DNA of 64,000 bases from CAYLLN01 sp033762315 (GTDB lineage: Bacteria > Planctomycetota > Planctomycetia > Pirellulales > Pirellulaceae): assembly GCA_033762315.1 (NCBI GenBank), contig JANRLS010000080.1, positions 1-64,000 on the forward strand, read 5' to 3'. Under the pieces are notes generated by a model. That model was not told where the DNA came from and searched no databases. It saw nothing but the letters and a program-made list of their open reading frames with translations. Each line of letters opens with the position of its first letter. Position 1 is the stretch's first letter. A program made the position numbers and the translations under genes. Below are positions 9,141 to 18,592 of this stretch, one piece after another.

Positions 9141-9582
9141 GCCGCTGACGCAGCCCCCTTCGGTGGCCACGCTGATTATCGGCTGCGCGCTTCTCGCCGC
9201 CGTCATCGTGCCCGTCGCGGGCATTCTCGGCTGGTATGGTCACGCTCGTAGCGGGTTTGTCGGCATTCAAGCAGCCGCGCTGGCAGGAATCATCTGCTGG
9301 TGCTCGTCGGCTCTGGCTCTGGCGGCGGCGTTTGTCGGTCAGCGGCTCGGAATGGGTCTGCAAAGCCTGCTGTTCGGCATTCTGCTCCGCACCGGCTTGC
9401 CGCTTCTGTTTGGAGTGCTCCTGCAAGAGCAAGGCGGGGCGCTCGCCGAGGCGGGAGTGTTCGTCATGATTTTGATTTTGTATTTGTGTTCCTTGGTGGC
9501 CGAAACGCTGCTCGCGTTGCGTCTCATTCCGGCCACGAGCGCCCGGCTGGGCGGCACGGCATCTCCGGTCGATGGGGCCTAG
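9121..9582 (+). CDS. ATP synthase subunit I-like membrane protein
   Basis: A 153-residue hydrophobic protein with four predicted membrane helices (roughly residues 15-37, 45-70, 78-97 and 108-130). Its position directly before atpB and its AtpI-like layout suggest the ATP synthase protein I family, which assists c-ring assembly. The sequence itself is divergent, so the name rests mainly on context. It starts with GTG at 9121, inside the end of atpZ (20-bp overlap), and stops 9 bp before atpB, consistent with one transcript. Confidence 0.7.
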   Translation: MDRDSRKPLTQPPSVATLIIGCALLAAVIVPVAGILGWYGHARSGFVGIQAAALAGIICWCSSALALAAAFVGQRLGMGLQSLLFGILLRTGLPLLFGVLLQEQGGALAEAGVFVMILILYLCSLVAETLLALRLIPATSARLGGTASPVDGA

Positions 9583-9591
9583 GCGGTTGCA

Positions 9592-11172
9592 ATGGCCGAT
9601 CCAATCTTACACATCAAGGACAGCTACTTCTTCGAATTGCCGAAGGTGCTGTATCCGATTGAATATCGCTCGCGCAAGCAATTTCCCGACGTTTGGATTC
9701 GCAACGATCCGGAATTTCAGGACTGGGAATTCCATCGTCAATATGGCGAGCTCGTAAGGCTCAAGGCTGGCCTCCCGGCCGAAAACATCGCCCACGACGA
9801 CTGGCAAGCCTGGGTCCATGCCGATCATGCTCGCCACGCGATGCCGTTCGACGAATTCCTCGAAGCGAAGTATCACGAGCACCTCGCCGCCTTCCGCTCC
9901 TGGCGGCAGGCGCAAATCGCTGCCGCCGAAGGAGCCAAGGAGCGCGATCCGGCCGCTCTTGCCGCCGCCCGCGCGAAGACGCTGAAGGACTATCTCGCCA
10001 CGTCGGAAGTGATCGACAAGCCCTATGCGAAATTCTCGGGGCTGCGCGATACGCCCCAGTTTCAGGGAGAATGGGCGGCCGCCCAGCGGTGGGCCGGTCG
10101 CATCAGTCAGCCGACCGACAGCTACAACTCGTCGGATGCTCCAGAGTGGAGCAAGGACAAGATTGAGGTCTATAACCACCACCTCTCCGGCAAGCTGATC
10201 ATTCCGCAGCCATTTGGCGAGCTGCGTAATTTGCACGAAGCCCAATCGACGTTGATCAGCCAGGACACCGGCTGGATCAACTATCACAACCTGGGCTTTT
10301 GCATCTCGAAGTTCATGGTGATCGAGGTCGTGGTCGGCCTCCTGTTGGTGCTCGTCTTCAGTTGGCTCGGGCGAAAGCTACTAAGCGGCGGAGCACCGCG
10401 CGGTAAGTCGTGGAATTTCTTCGAGGTCTTTTTCGTCTTCATCCGTGACGAGATCGCCCGTCCTTCGCTCGACGGCCATCACGGCCACGAGGAGCACGGC
10501 CACGCCGAACACGACGCTCACGGCCACGAGGCGGCCGTCGCCGCGCCATCGCACGGCCACGAGGTACCTGCCCACGATTCGCACGCCCATGCCGCCCCAG
10601 CGCATCACGCGCGGCCGAGCGACAAGTACACGCCGGTCCTCTGCACGATCTTTTTCTTCATTCTGGGCTGCAACTTGGCCGGCATGCTCCCCTGGGTTGG
10701 CTCGCCGACGGGCACCTGGGCGGTCACCTTAGCGATGGCCATGATCACGCTGCTGGCCGGCTTTGTCGGCGGCGTGGCACAGTTCGGGCTCGCCGGCTAT
10801 TTTTTGAATCAAATTCCCAGCATGGACCTGCCATGGTACATGGCCCTGGTTCTCAAGCCGTTCTTATTCGTGATCGAACTCTTCGGCTTGATGATTAAAC
10901 ACGCCGTCCTTTCCGTCCGCTTGCTGGCTAACATGCTGGCCGGACACATGGTGTTGCTCGCGATCATGGGGATTTCCTTCGGGGCGACGGCGGCGGCAGG
11001 CTTTGTCGCGGCCGACGGTACGATCAGCCCGTGGTGGTGGGTGGCGTCGATCGCGTCGGTGATTGGCTGCACACTTCTGAGCCTGCTCGAACTGTTCGTC
11101 GCCTTTTTGCAGGCGTATGTGTTTACCCTTTTGTCCGCATTGTTTATTGGGGCGGCGATCCACAAGCACTAG
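9592..11172 (+). CDS. atpB: ATP synthase subunit a (extended form)
   Basis: A 526-residue F0 subunit a, the stator channel that carries protons to and from the c-ring. It is about twice the usual length. A 240-residue hydrophilic N-terminal extension without a signal peptide precedes the first membrane helix (~242-262). The loop after that helix holds a segment with about 15 histidines (~295-341). The core is normal: the helix around L-G-C-N-L-A-G-M-L-P-W, the essential stator arginine in S-V-R-L-L-A-N-M (Arg443), and a final helix with L-L-E-L-F-V-A-F-L-Q-A-Y. The start M-A-D-P at 9592 is the only suitable ATG. The core identity is sure; the role of the added parts is unknown. Confidence 0.95.
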   Translation: MADPILHIKDSYFFELPKVLYPIEYRSRKQFPDVWIRNDPEFQDWEFHRQYGELVRLKAGLPAENIAHDDWQAWVHADHARHAMPFDEFLEAKYHEHLAAFRSWRQAQIAAAEGAKERDPAALAAARAKTLKDYLATSEVIDKPYAKFSGLRDTPQFQGEWAAAQRWAGRISQPTDSYNSSDAPEWSKDKIEVYNHHLSGKLIIPQPFGELRNLHEAQSTLISQDTGWINYHNLGFCISKFMVIEVVVGLLLVLVFSWLGRKLLSGGAPRGKSWNFFEVFFVFIRDEIARPSLDGHHGHEEHGHAEHDAHGHEAAVAAPSHGHEVPAHDSHAHAAPAHHARPSDKYTPVLCTIFFFILGCNLAGMLPWVGSPTGTWAVTLAMAMITLLAGFVGGVAQFGLAGYFLNQIPSMDLPWYMALVLKPFLFVIELFGLMIKHAVLSVRLLANMLAGHMVLLAIMGISFGATAAAGFVAADGTISPWWWVASIASVIGCTLLSLLELFVAFLQAYVFTLLSALFIGAAIHKH

Positions 11173-11238
11173 ATCGCGTCCCCCTTTTGACCCAACCGTA
11201 GTGCCCCGTTGCTGAAATCTTGCAAGGAGATTTTTCCC

Positions 11239-11544
11239 GTGAACAAGTATGTGACTTCGCTGCTCGCTTTTGTTGGTGCCCTCGCCTTCGCGAGCGTTGC
11301 CCTGGCCCAGGCGGCTCCCCCCGCTGGCGGCGGCTTCTCGATTGACTTCACCAAGTACTTCGGTGCCGCCATCACCACCTGTGGCGCGGCCTACGGCATT
11401 GGCAAGCTCGCCAGCTCGGCCCTGGAGAGCATGGCCCGCCAGCCCGAAGTTGCCGGTAGCATCCAGACGGCGATGATCATCGCGGCCGCCCTTATCGAAG
11501 GCTTCACGTTCTTCGCGCTGGTGATTTGCTTCCTGGGCACCTAG
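11239..11544 (+). CDS. atpE: ATP synthase subunit c
   Basis: A 101-residue proteolipid that forms the rotor ring. The GTG at 11239 follows a strong AAGGAGA site (11224-11230). The N-terminus is a signal-peptide-like segment ending A-L-A-Q-A, then a short Gly/Pro linker, then the two c-subunit helices joined by the conserved A-R-Q-P-E loop. The ion-binding carboxylate is Glu87 in A-L-I-E-G-F-T-F-F. The residue after it is Gly, and the first helix lacks the Gln of sodium-type rings, so proton coupling is the better prediction. Typical c subunits are about 75-85 residues; the extra length is the presequence. Confidence 0.95.
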   Translation: MNKYVTSLLAFVGALAFASVALAQAAPPAGGGFSIDFTKYFGAAITTCGAAYGIGKLASSALESMARQPEVAGSIQTAMIIAAALIEGFTFFALVICFLGT

Positions 11545-11596
11545 TTGTCGCTGGTTGGCGTCGCATCTGGCTCTTGTGCCCTGTGGGGATCGTCCC

Positions 11597-12391
11597 ATGA
11601 AGCGTTGGTTGTTGCTGGTGATGTCGGGTCTGGTACTGGCCTGGTCGGTCGGCACTGGGGCGCTCCACCTTCGCGCCGAGGAGCCGGCCGAGAAAAAGGC
11701 CGAAGCTGCCGCCGAAAAGCCGGCAGCCGAGGCAACCAAGGAGGAGCATGGCTCCGCGGACCACGCGAAAGACGGCCTCGCGAAAGACGCGCACGGCGCT
11801 GCCGGCCACGATACGCACGGCGGCGAGCACGGAGCCGACGGGCATGGCCATCACGATCCGCACGATCTGACGCACGGCAATGGCTCGGCCCAGCTCAAGT
11901 CGGCCCAGGAATTGCGATTCGATTTGGCGATCGCCACGTTCGCCGTTTTCGTCTTGCTGCTCCTGATTCTGACCAAGTTCGCCTGGAAGCCGATCGCGCA
12001 TGGCCTCGATCAGCGCGAGGAAACGATCGCCCGGCAGATCGAGGAAGCCCGACTCGCGGCCGAAAAGGGGGCCCGACAGTTGCAGGAGTACGAAGCCAAG
12101 TTGGCGGCGGCGGTCGAAGAGTCGCGGAAGATCATCGCCGAAGCCCGCAAAGACGCCGAGGTCGCCAAGGGAAAGATCATGGCCGAAGCCCAGGAGGCGG
12201 CCGCCAAGGAGCGCGACCGGGCCGTGGCCGATATCACTTCGGCCAAGAACCAGGCCCTACAGGAAATCGCCCAAAAGAGCGTCAGCACCGCCGTGTCGCT
12301 CGCCAGTCACATCATCCGGCGAGAAGTGAAGCCGGAAGACCACGAGCAGCTGATTGACCAGTCGCTCGCGCAATTTACGAGTTTGAATTAG
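11597..12391 (+). CDS. atpF: ATP synthase subunit b (with exported His-rich segment)
   Basis: A 264-residue peripheral-stalk subunit b, longer than the usual ~160. The ATG at 11597 opens a signal-peptide-like sequence. Then come an Ala/Glu/Lys-rich stretch and a segment (~49-94) with about 11 histidines among Gly and Asp, and then the single membrane anchor (~108-130, ending L-T-K-F-A-W-K-P-I). The rest is the charged helical stalk rich in Glu, Ala and Arg/Lys. The anchor and stalk are standard. By topology the His-rich part should lie outside the cytoplasmic membrane. A GGGGAT site lies upstream of the chosen start. Confidence 0.92.
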   Translation: MKRWLLLVMSGLVLAWSVGTGALHLRAEEPAEKKAEAAAEKPAAEATKEEHGSADHAKDGLAKDAHGAAGHDTHGGEHGADGHGHHDPHDLTHGNGSAQLKSAQELRFDLAIATFAVFVLLLLILTKFAWKPIAHGLDQREETIARQIEEARLAAEKGARQLQEYEAKLAAAVEESRKIIAEARKDAEVAKGKIMAEAQEAAAKERDRAVADITSAKNQALQEIAQKSVSTAVSLASHIIRREVKPEDHEQLIDQSLAQFTSLN

Positions 12392-12460
12392 TCGTTTAAC
12401 GGCCAGCCCAAGGCGATTGTGTTGTTCGCCGGCGGCTCACCGCTAAACGAGGATGAAACG

Positions 12461-13084
12461 ATGGCCAAATCACGCAAAAACGCCGCACTCGATAGCGGTC
12501 GCCAGCATCTGGCGACGGTCTATGCCAAAGCGCTGGTCGGTGCGGCCGACAAGCTGGGGCAGGCCGCGGACGTGATCGAAGAACTGGGTTCGGTCGTGGA
12601 TGACGTGCTCGACAAGCTACCGACTTTCGACCAGGCCCTCGCCTCCCCCCGCATCACGCTGGAAGAGAAGCTCGCCCTGATCGACCGGGCCTTTGCCGGG
12701 AAGATGTCGGCCACGCTGCTCAACTTCCTGAAGGTGGTGGCCAAGCACGAACGTCTCGACTGCCTGCGGGCGATCCGCCGGGCCGCCGAAAAGCTCTACA
12801 ACCAGATGCAAGGCTTGGTCGAGGTGACGGTCGAAACCGCCTCGCCCCTAAACAACCAATTGGCCCAAAAAATCGTCGGCCGTTTGACGCAGCTCTTGGG
12901 CAAGCAAGTCGTCTTGGCGACTGAAATCAACCCCGATTTGCTCGGCGGTCTCGTCGTGCGAGTGGGAGACACCGTCTATGACGCCAGCCTCGCCGGCCAA
13001 CTCAGCCGGATGCAGGGGGTCACGCTCGAACAGACAACGCAAGCGATCCGAACATCGCTCGATAAGTTTGCCGTATCAACGTAG
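12461..13084 (+). CDS. atpH: ATP synthase subunit delta
   Basis: A 207-residue OSCP/delta subunit joining F1 to the peripheral stalk. The N-terminal helical domain is recognisable from Y-A-K-A-L-V-G-A-A and the conserved V-V-A-K-H-E-R-L. The C-terminal half has V-V-L-A-T-E-I-N-P-D-L-L-G-G-L-V-V-R-V-G-D, the family's best signature. The ATG at 12461 follows an ACGAGGA ribosome site. It sits between atpF and atpA as expected, with about 70 bp after atpF. Confidence 0.95.
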   Translation: MAKSRKNAALDSGRQHLATVYAKALVGAADKLGQAADVIEELGSVVDDVLDKLPTFDQALASPRITLEEKLALIDRAFAGKMSATLLNFLKVVAKHERLDCLRAIRRAAEKLYNQMQGLVEVTVETASPLNNQLAQKIVGRLTQLLGKQVVLATEINPDLLGGLVVRVGDTVYDASLAGQLSRMQGVTLEQTTQAIRTSLDKFAVST

Positions 13085-13093
13085 TGAAAAATT

Positions 13094-14626
13094 ATGAAAT
13101 TCAACGCCGACGAAATCGCCTCGGTCATCCAGTCCGAGATTGAAAAATACGAAAGCCAGCTCGATGTGCGCGAAGTCGGCACGGTTTTGGAGGTGGGCGA
13201 CGGCATTGCCCGCGTCTATGGCCTGTCGAACGTCATGGCGGGGGAGATGGTGCAGTTTCCCAACGGCGCAATCGGCCTGGCCTTCAACCTGGAAGAGAAT
13301 AGCGTCGGCGTGACGATTCTCGGTGATTACCTCACCATCGAGGAAGGGGACGAGGTGAAGGCCCTGGGCAAACTGCTCAGCGTGCCGGTCGGACCGGCTG
13401 TCATTGGCCGCGTGCTCGATCCGCTTGGCAACCCGCTCGACGGCAAAGGCCCGGTCGCGACCAGCGAATCCCGCCCCGTCGAATTCATGGCCCCCGGCGT
13501 CGCCGGCCGCCAACCGGTGAAAGAACCGCTGCAAACCGGGATCAAGGCAATCGACGCCATGACCCCCATCGGCCGCGGCCAGCGCGAGCTGATCATTGGC
13601 GACCGCAAAACGGGCAAAACAACGATCGCCATCGATACGATCATCAACCAGAAAAACTCCGGCGTGAAGTGCTTTTACGTCGCCATCGGCCAGAAAGACT
13701 CGTCGGTCCGCAACGTCATCAAGGTGCTGGAAGACCACGGCGCGATGGACTACACGACGGTCGTCGTCGCCGGTGCCAGCTCCCCCGCCGCCCTGCAATA
13801 CGTGGCTCCTTATGCCGGCACCGCGATGGCCGAGTATTTCACGTACAAAGGGGAGCACGCGCTGATCGTGTATGACGATCTTTCCAAGCAAGCCGTGGCC
13901 TACCGGCAAATGTCGCTGCTCATGCGGCGCCCGCCAGGCCGCGAGGCGTTCCCCGGCGACGTGTTCTATTGCCACAGCCGCCTGCTGGAACGGTCGGCCA
14001 AGCTGAGCAAGGAATTCGGCGGCGGCTCGCTCACCAGCTTGCCAATTATCGAAACGCTGGAAGGGGAAGTCTCGGCTTATATTCCGACGAACGTGATTTC
14101 GATCACCGACGGACAGATTTATCTGCAGCCCGACTTGTTCTTCAAAGGTATTCGCCCGGCGATGAACGTCGGCATCTCGGTCAGCCGCGTGGGTGGCTCG
14201 GCCCAGATCAAAGCGATGAAAGACAAGCAGGTGGCTGGCGGGTTGCGGTTGGCATTGGCCTCGTTCCGCGAGTTGGAGGCCTTTGCCCAGCTCGGAACCG
14301 ACCTCGATGCCGCCACGCAGTCGAAGCTCGACCGTGGTTACCGGATGGTCGAACTGCTCAAGCAGCCCCAGTATCAGCCGCTGGATGTGGTCGATCAGAT
14401 TATCATCATCTACGCGGGAAACACCGGAACGCTCGACGACCTCCCCACCAATAAAGTCCGCGAGTTCGAGACCGAGTTTTTGCAATACGTAAAAGACCAG
14501 AAGGCCGCGCTGCGAACGGAGATTCTGGAGACGAAGGAGCTGACGGCCGACCTGAAGACGGCCCTCACCGCCGCCATCCAGCAGTTCAAATCCGGCTTTG
14601 TCCAGCGCGTGAAGGCGGCGAAGTAA
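13094..14626 (+). CDS. atpA: ATP synthase subunit alpha
   Basis: A 510-residue non-catalytic nucleotide-binding subunit of the F1 hexamer. It has the Walker A motif G-D-R-K-T-G-K-T and the A-I-G-Q-K motif that follows it. The alpha/beta signature region includes P-P-G-R-E-A-F-P-G-D-V-F-Y, and I-S-V-S-R-V-G-G-S-A-Q carries the arginine finger typical of alpha chains. Length and order are normal. The start ATG at 13094 is 9 bp after the atpH stop. Confidence 0.98.
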   Translation: MKFNADEIASVIQSEIEKYESQLDVREVGTVLEVGDGIARVYGLSNVMAGEMVQFPNGAIGLAFNLEENSVGVTILGDYLTIEEGDEVKALGKLLSVPVGPAVIGRVLDPLGNPLDGKGPVATSESRPVEFMAPGVAGRQPVKEPLQTGIKAIDAMTPIGRGQRELIIGDRKTGKTTIAIDTIINQKNSGVKCFYVAIGQKDSSVRNVIKVLEDHGAMDYTTVVVAGASSPAALQYVAPYAGTAMAEYFTYKGEHALIVYDDLSKQAVAYRQMSLLMRRPPGREAFPGDVFYCHSRLLERSAKLSKEFGGGSLTSLPIIETLEGEVSAYIPTNVISITDGQIYLQPDLFFKGIRPAMNVGISVSRVGGSAQIKAMKDKQVAGGLRLALASFRELEAFAQLGTDLDAATQSKLDRGYRMVELLKQPQYQPLDVVDQIIIIYAGNTGTLDDLPTNKVREFETEFLQYVKDQKAALRTEILETKELTADLKTALTAAIQQFKSGFVQRVKAAK

Positions 14627-14630
14627 CGAA

Positions 14631-14684
14631 GTAGGGTGGGCTGTGCCCACCTTCATCAAATCCGGTGGGCACAGCCCGCCCTAC
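14631..14684. repeat. Long hairpin repeat between atpA and atpG
   Basis: Two 21-nt arms (14631-14651 and 14664-14684) pair with a single G-T wobble around a 12-nt loop. The arm begins GTAGGGTGGGC and contains CTGTGCCCACC. The same GGTGGGCACAGCCC core occurs again near 30.4, 30.65 and 30.72 kb, so this is a member of a dispersed repeat family. It ends 8 bp before the atpG start and should form a strong hairpin in the atp mRNA. It has no T run, so it is not a typical terminator. Confidence 0.85.
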
Positions 14685-14692
14685 CAACAATC

Positions 14693-15598
14693 ATGGCCAA
14701 AGCCCGCGCCCTCGATAAACGCCGCAAGTCCATTCGCAACATCCGCAAGATCACGCGGACGATGGAACTGATCGCCACCGCGCGCTACAAAAAGGCGATG
14801 GACCGGGCCACTGCCGCCACGGCTTATACCACGCGGATTACGCAGGTGGTGGCCCGCCTGGCCGAGGCGGGGCTGCAGGTGAGCCATCCGCTGCTGGAGC
14901 CGCGCGAGAAGGTGAGCCATGCCACGCTGCTGGTGCTGACGGCCAATCGGGGCCTCTGCGGCGGTTACAACGGAGCCGTGGTGCGGGCCGCGGCCCCCCG
15001 GTTTCAGGAGTTCAAATCGACGGTGGGCAAAGTGCGGCTGGAAGTGGCTGGCAAGCGGGGGATCGCGGCGATGAAGTATCGCCAGTTCCAGGCCGACGAA
15101 ACCTATGGCCACTTCAACGACCAGCCGAAATTCGAGGAAGTCGAGCCGATCGCCAGCCGTTTTCTCGAAGAATACGCCACCGGCAAGCTCGACCGATTGG
15201 ACGTGGCTTATACGAAATTCATCAGCGCGGCGAAGCAAGTCGCCGTGGTCGAGACCTTGCTCCCGCTCGGCTCGCTTGCCGGGGCTGGCGACGCCAAGAC
15301 AACTGGCGACGCCAAGCCAGCCGACGTCGGCGGAGCCTCAATGTATGAATTCCTTCCGTCGGCCGAGAGCATTCTGGAGGAGGTGGTGCCCGCCAGCTTC
15401 AAGGCCCGCCTGTTCAAGTGCTTTTTGGACGCGGCGGTGAGCGAGCAGATCGCCCGGATGATCGCCATGAAGAGCGCCACCGAAGCGGCCTCGGAAATGA
15501 TCAAGGAACTGTCGATGACCTACAACCGCGCCCGCCAAAGCCAGATCACCGGCGAGATCATGGAGATCATCGGCGGCGTGGAAGCGTTGAAAGGCTAG
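14693..15598 (+). CDS. atpG: ATP synthase subunit gamma
   Basis: A 301-residue central-shaft subunit. The N-terminal helix (K-R-R-K-S-I-R-N-I-R-K-I-T-R-T-M-E-L-I) and the C-terminal helix (A-T-E-A-A-S-E-M-I, then Y-N-R-A-R-Q-S-Q-I-T-G-E-I-M-E-I-I) form the coiled-coil axle. L-C-G-G-Y-N is the family signature in the middle. The ATG at 14693 is the correct start; longer versions would begin inside the preceding hairpin repeat. A short Ala/Gly/Asp-rich insertion near residues 198-215 is unlike most relatives. Confidence 0.97.
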   Translation: MAKARALDKRRKSIRNIRKITRTMELIATARYKKAMDRATAATAYTTRITQVVARLAEAGLQVSHPLLEPREKVSHATLLVLTANRGLCGGYNGAVVRAAAPRFQEFKSTVGKVRLEVAGKRGIAAMKYRQFQADETYGHFNDQPKFEEVEPIASRFLEEYATGKLDRLDVAYTKFISAAKQVAVVETLLPLGSLAGAGDAKTTGDAKPADVGGASMYEFLPSAESILEEVVPASFKARLFKCFLDAAVSEQIARMIAMKSATEAASEMIKELSMTYNRARQSQITGEIMEIIGGVEALKG

Positions 15599-15664
15599 TT
15601 CCAAGTTCGAGGTTGAAGGTTCCAAAGTTGACCGACCTGGAGCCTTGAACTTCGAACTTGGAAC
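15598..15664. repeat. Hairpin repeat between atpG and atpD
   Basis: Arms 15598-15624 and 15638-15664 are inverted copies with 3 mismatches in 27. They begin GTTCCAAGTTCGA and have a 13-nt loop. The repeat starts on the last base of the atpG stop codon. Its GTTC/GAAC-rich vocabulary resembles the segment inside the phosphohexomutase gene at 25746-25792, so both may belong to one family. Within an essential operon it would fold in the mRNA but lacks a T run. Confidence 0.8.
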
Positions 15665-15695
15665 CATTGAAAACTAGAACCAAGCGAGTTTTGTA

Positions 15696-17150
<1,455 letters not shown>

Positions 17151-17156
17151 GTAAAC

Positions 17157-17561
17157 ATGGCCAAGCCGCTGCAATGCGTGATTGTCACCCCGGAACAAAC
17201 CGCCCTGTCGCAAGAGGCGGAGTTCGTCGCGTTGCCGCTGTATGACGGCGAGCTGGGGGTGGCCTCGAACCACAGCCCACTCATTGGCCGGCTGGGCTAT
17301 GGCGAGCTGCGCGTCAAAAGCGGCGGCACGACGACCCGCTGGTACGTCGATGGAGGCTTCGTCGAGGTGGCCGACAACGTTGTCTCGGTCCTCACGAACC
17401 GAGCGGTTCCCGCCGGCAAGATCGATGGCAAAGCAGCCGGCACCCTGCTCGAAGCCGCCATGCGCAAGCCGGCCCACTCCCCGGAGTTGCTGGAAATTCG
17501 GGACCGGCAGATCGCCCAGGCCCGCGCGCAGATTCGCGTCGCCGCTCGCAACCGGCTGTAA
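17157..17561 (+). CDS. atpC: ATP synthase subunit epsilon
   Basis: A 134-residue epsilon subunit that couples the rotor and can inhibit ATP hydrolysis. The N-terminal beta sandwich is seen in L-Q-C-V-I-V-T-P-E and G-E-L-G-V-A-S-N-H-S-P-L-I-G. The C-terminal part, with the A-R-A-Q-I-R-V-A-A-R-N-R helix, is present, so the inhibitory helices may be formed. It is the last atp gene. No convincing terminator follows, and the FHA gene begins about 140 bp later on the same strand. Confidence 0.96.
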   Translation: MAKPLQCVIVTPEQTALSQEAEFVALPLYDGELGVASNHSPLIGRLGYGELRVKSGGTTTRWYVDGGFVEVADNVVSVLTNRAVPAGKIDGKAAGTLLEAAMRKPAHSPELLEIRDRQIAQARAQIRVAARNRL

Positions 17562-17701
17562 CGCCGCTCCGCGCACCGCTCGATGAATTCTCGGCGATTT
17601 CGCGCTTCCGCTCTCGCCCCGCGCACCGCCGCCTGCCGATGAATCTTGATAGCGGTCCGCCGCGCCAAGTTGGTGCCGCCCGCGTCGCCCGGAAATCGCC
17701 G

Positions 17702-18250
17702 ATGGACCAGCCGATTCTGCTTCTCGACCGGCACAGTCTGCCCAGGCCGCACATCCGGCCCCGGCAGGCGCGCGTTCGGCTCGAAATTCTGCGGGGCCGA
17801 GTGCGCGAGCGTTTCCGGCAAGTGCCGGGCAAGGTGTGTTTGATTGGCTCGGCTGCTGATTGCGACCTGGTGATTGGCGACTCGCGGTTTCCCGAGGCGT
17901 ATGCCTATTTGCTGGTGAGTGGTACCCAAGTGACGATTCGCCGGCTCGGAGGGGGGCCGCCGCTCGCCGTGTGCGGCGAGGGGGTCGAGTCGAGCGAGCT
18001 GTTTCATGGCGATGTAGTCTCGCTCGGCGGCTTCGAATTGCGCGTGCTGATCGACGATGAAGCGCCTGCCGATGATTCGGATGACGACCGGGACCACGCT
18101 TCGCTGCCGTTTGCCCCTTCCGCTACCGATCACCTCGTGGCGATCGACGAAGTGCGGGTGCTACTGGCCGACATTCGGACGGCGTTGGGGGAGCGGACGA
18201 TCGCGCCTCCCCTGTTTCTCGCGCACCTTCCCCTCAAGGCCAGCGCCTAA
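17702..18250 (+). CDS. FHA-domain-like protein
   Basis: A 182-residue cytoplasmic protein. Residues ~40-115 have the pattern of a forkhead-associated domain, which binds phosphothreonine: a strand with C-L-I-G-S-A-A-D-C-D-L-V-I, then a display loop, then a late D-V-V-S-L-G-G-F-E-L strand. The usual Ser and His of the binding site (S-R-x-H) are replaced here by S-R-F-P, so phosphopeptide binding is doubtful. The tail is acidic, then helical. ATG at 17702 gives M-D-Q-P; an in-frame ATG at 17639 would add 21 residues, and neither has a good ribosome site. The next small gene follows after 13 bp. Confidence 0.7.
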   Translation: MDQPILLLDRHSLPRPHIRPRQARVRLEILRGRVRERFRQVPGKVCLIGSAADCDLVIGDSRFPEAYAYLLVSGTQVTIRRLGGGPPLAVCGEGVESSELFHGDVVSLGGFELRVLIDDEAPADDSDDDRDHASLPFAPSATDHLVAIDEVRVLLADIRTALGERTIAPPLFLAHLPLKASA

Positions 18251-18263
18251 GCGAGCGATTTCC

Positions 18264-18545
18264 ATGCCCCTTGGCGACAGCCCGATCAGTGGCCTTATCG
18301 CGGTCGAGCCGCTGCCGGCCGGCGATTGGCCCGCCGCAACCGACGATTCGTCGCTTGGCGCGCTGCTTTGCAGCCTGGCACACGCACCGGCTCTCGCCGC
18401 CGAGGACGCACCAGTGCTCGTGGCCAGCACCCGGTGGCTCGCGCCAGACGACGGCCCGCCAACGGCGACGATTCGGGCGGACCTGGCCCGCTTGCTCGAC
18501 GACTTGCAAGACCAGTACGATCAACTGGCCGACCGCCTGGGATAG
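18264..18545 (+). CDS. Small acidic protein of unknown function
   Basis: A 93-residue acidic protein that I do not recognise. It is rich in Ala, Pro and Asp and ends in a charged helix (residues ~70-93, L-A-R-L-L-D-D-L-Q-D-Q-Y-D-Q-L) that could be a coiled coil. There is no signal peptide or membrane helix. Support for it being real is its tight placement: 13 bp after the FHA gene and 47 bp before the YfhO-like gene, all on one strand, with the best local codon bias in this frame. A longer in-frame reading from 18057 overlaps the FHA gene and looks non-coding there. Confidence 0.6.
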   Translation: MPLGDSPISGLIAVEPLPAGDWPAATDDSSLGALLCSLAHAPALAAEDAPVLVASTRWLAPDDGPPTATIRADLARLLDDLQDQYDQLADRLG

Positions 18546-18592
18546 TATTCGTCCGTGATCGTCCCCGAGTCGCCCGGCCAGCGAGGGACGCC

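Noticed and set aside
13076..14659. A 527-codon minus-strand frame
   Set aside because: It mirrors atpA, whose identity is certain, and has no coding features of its own.
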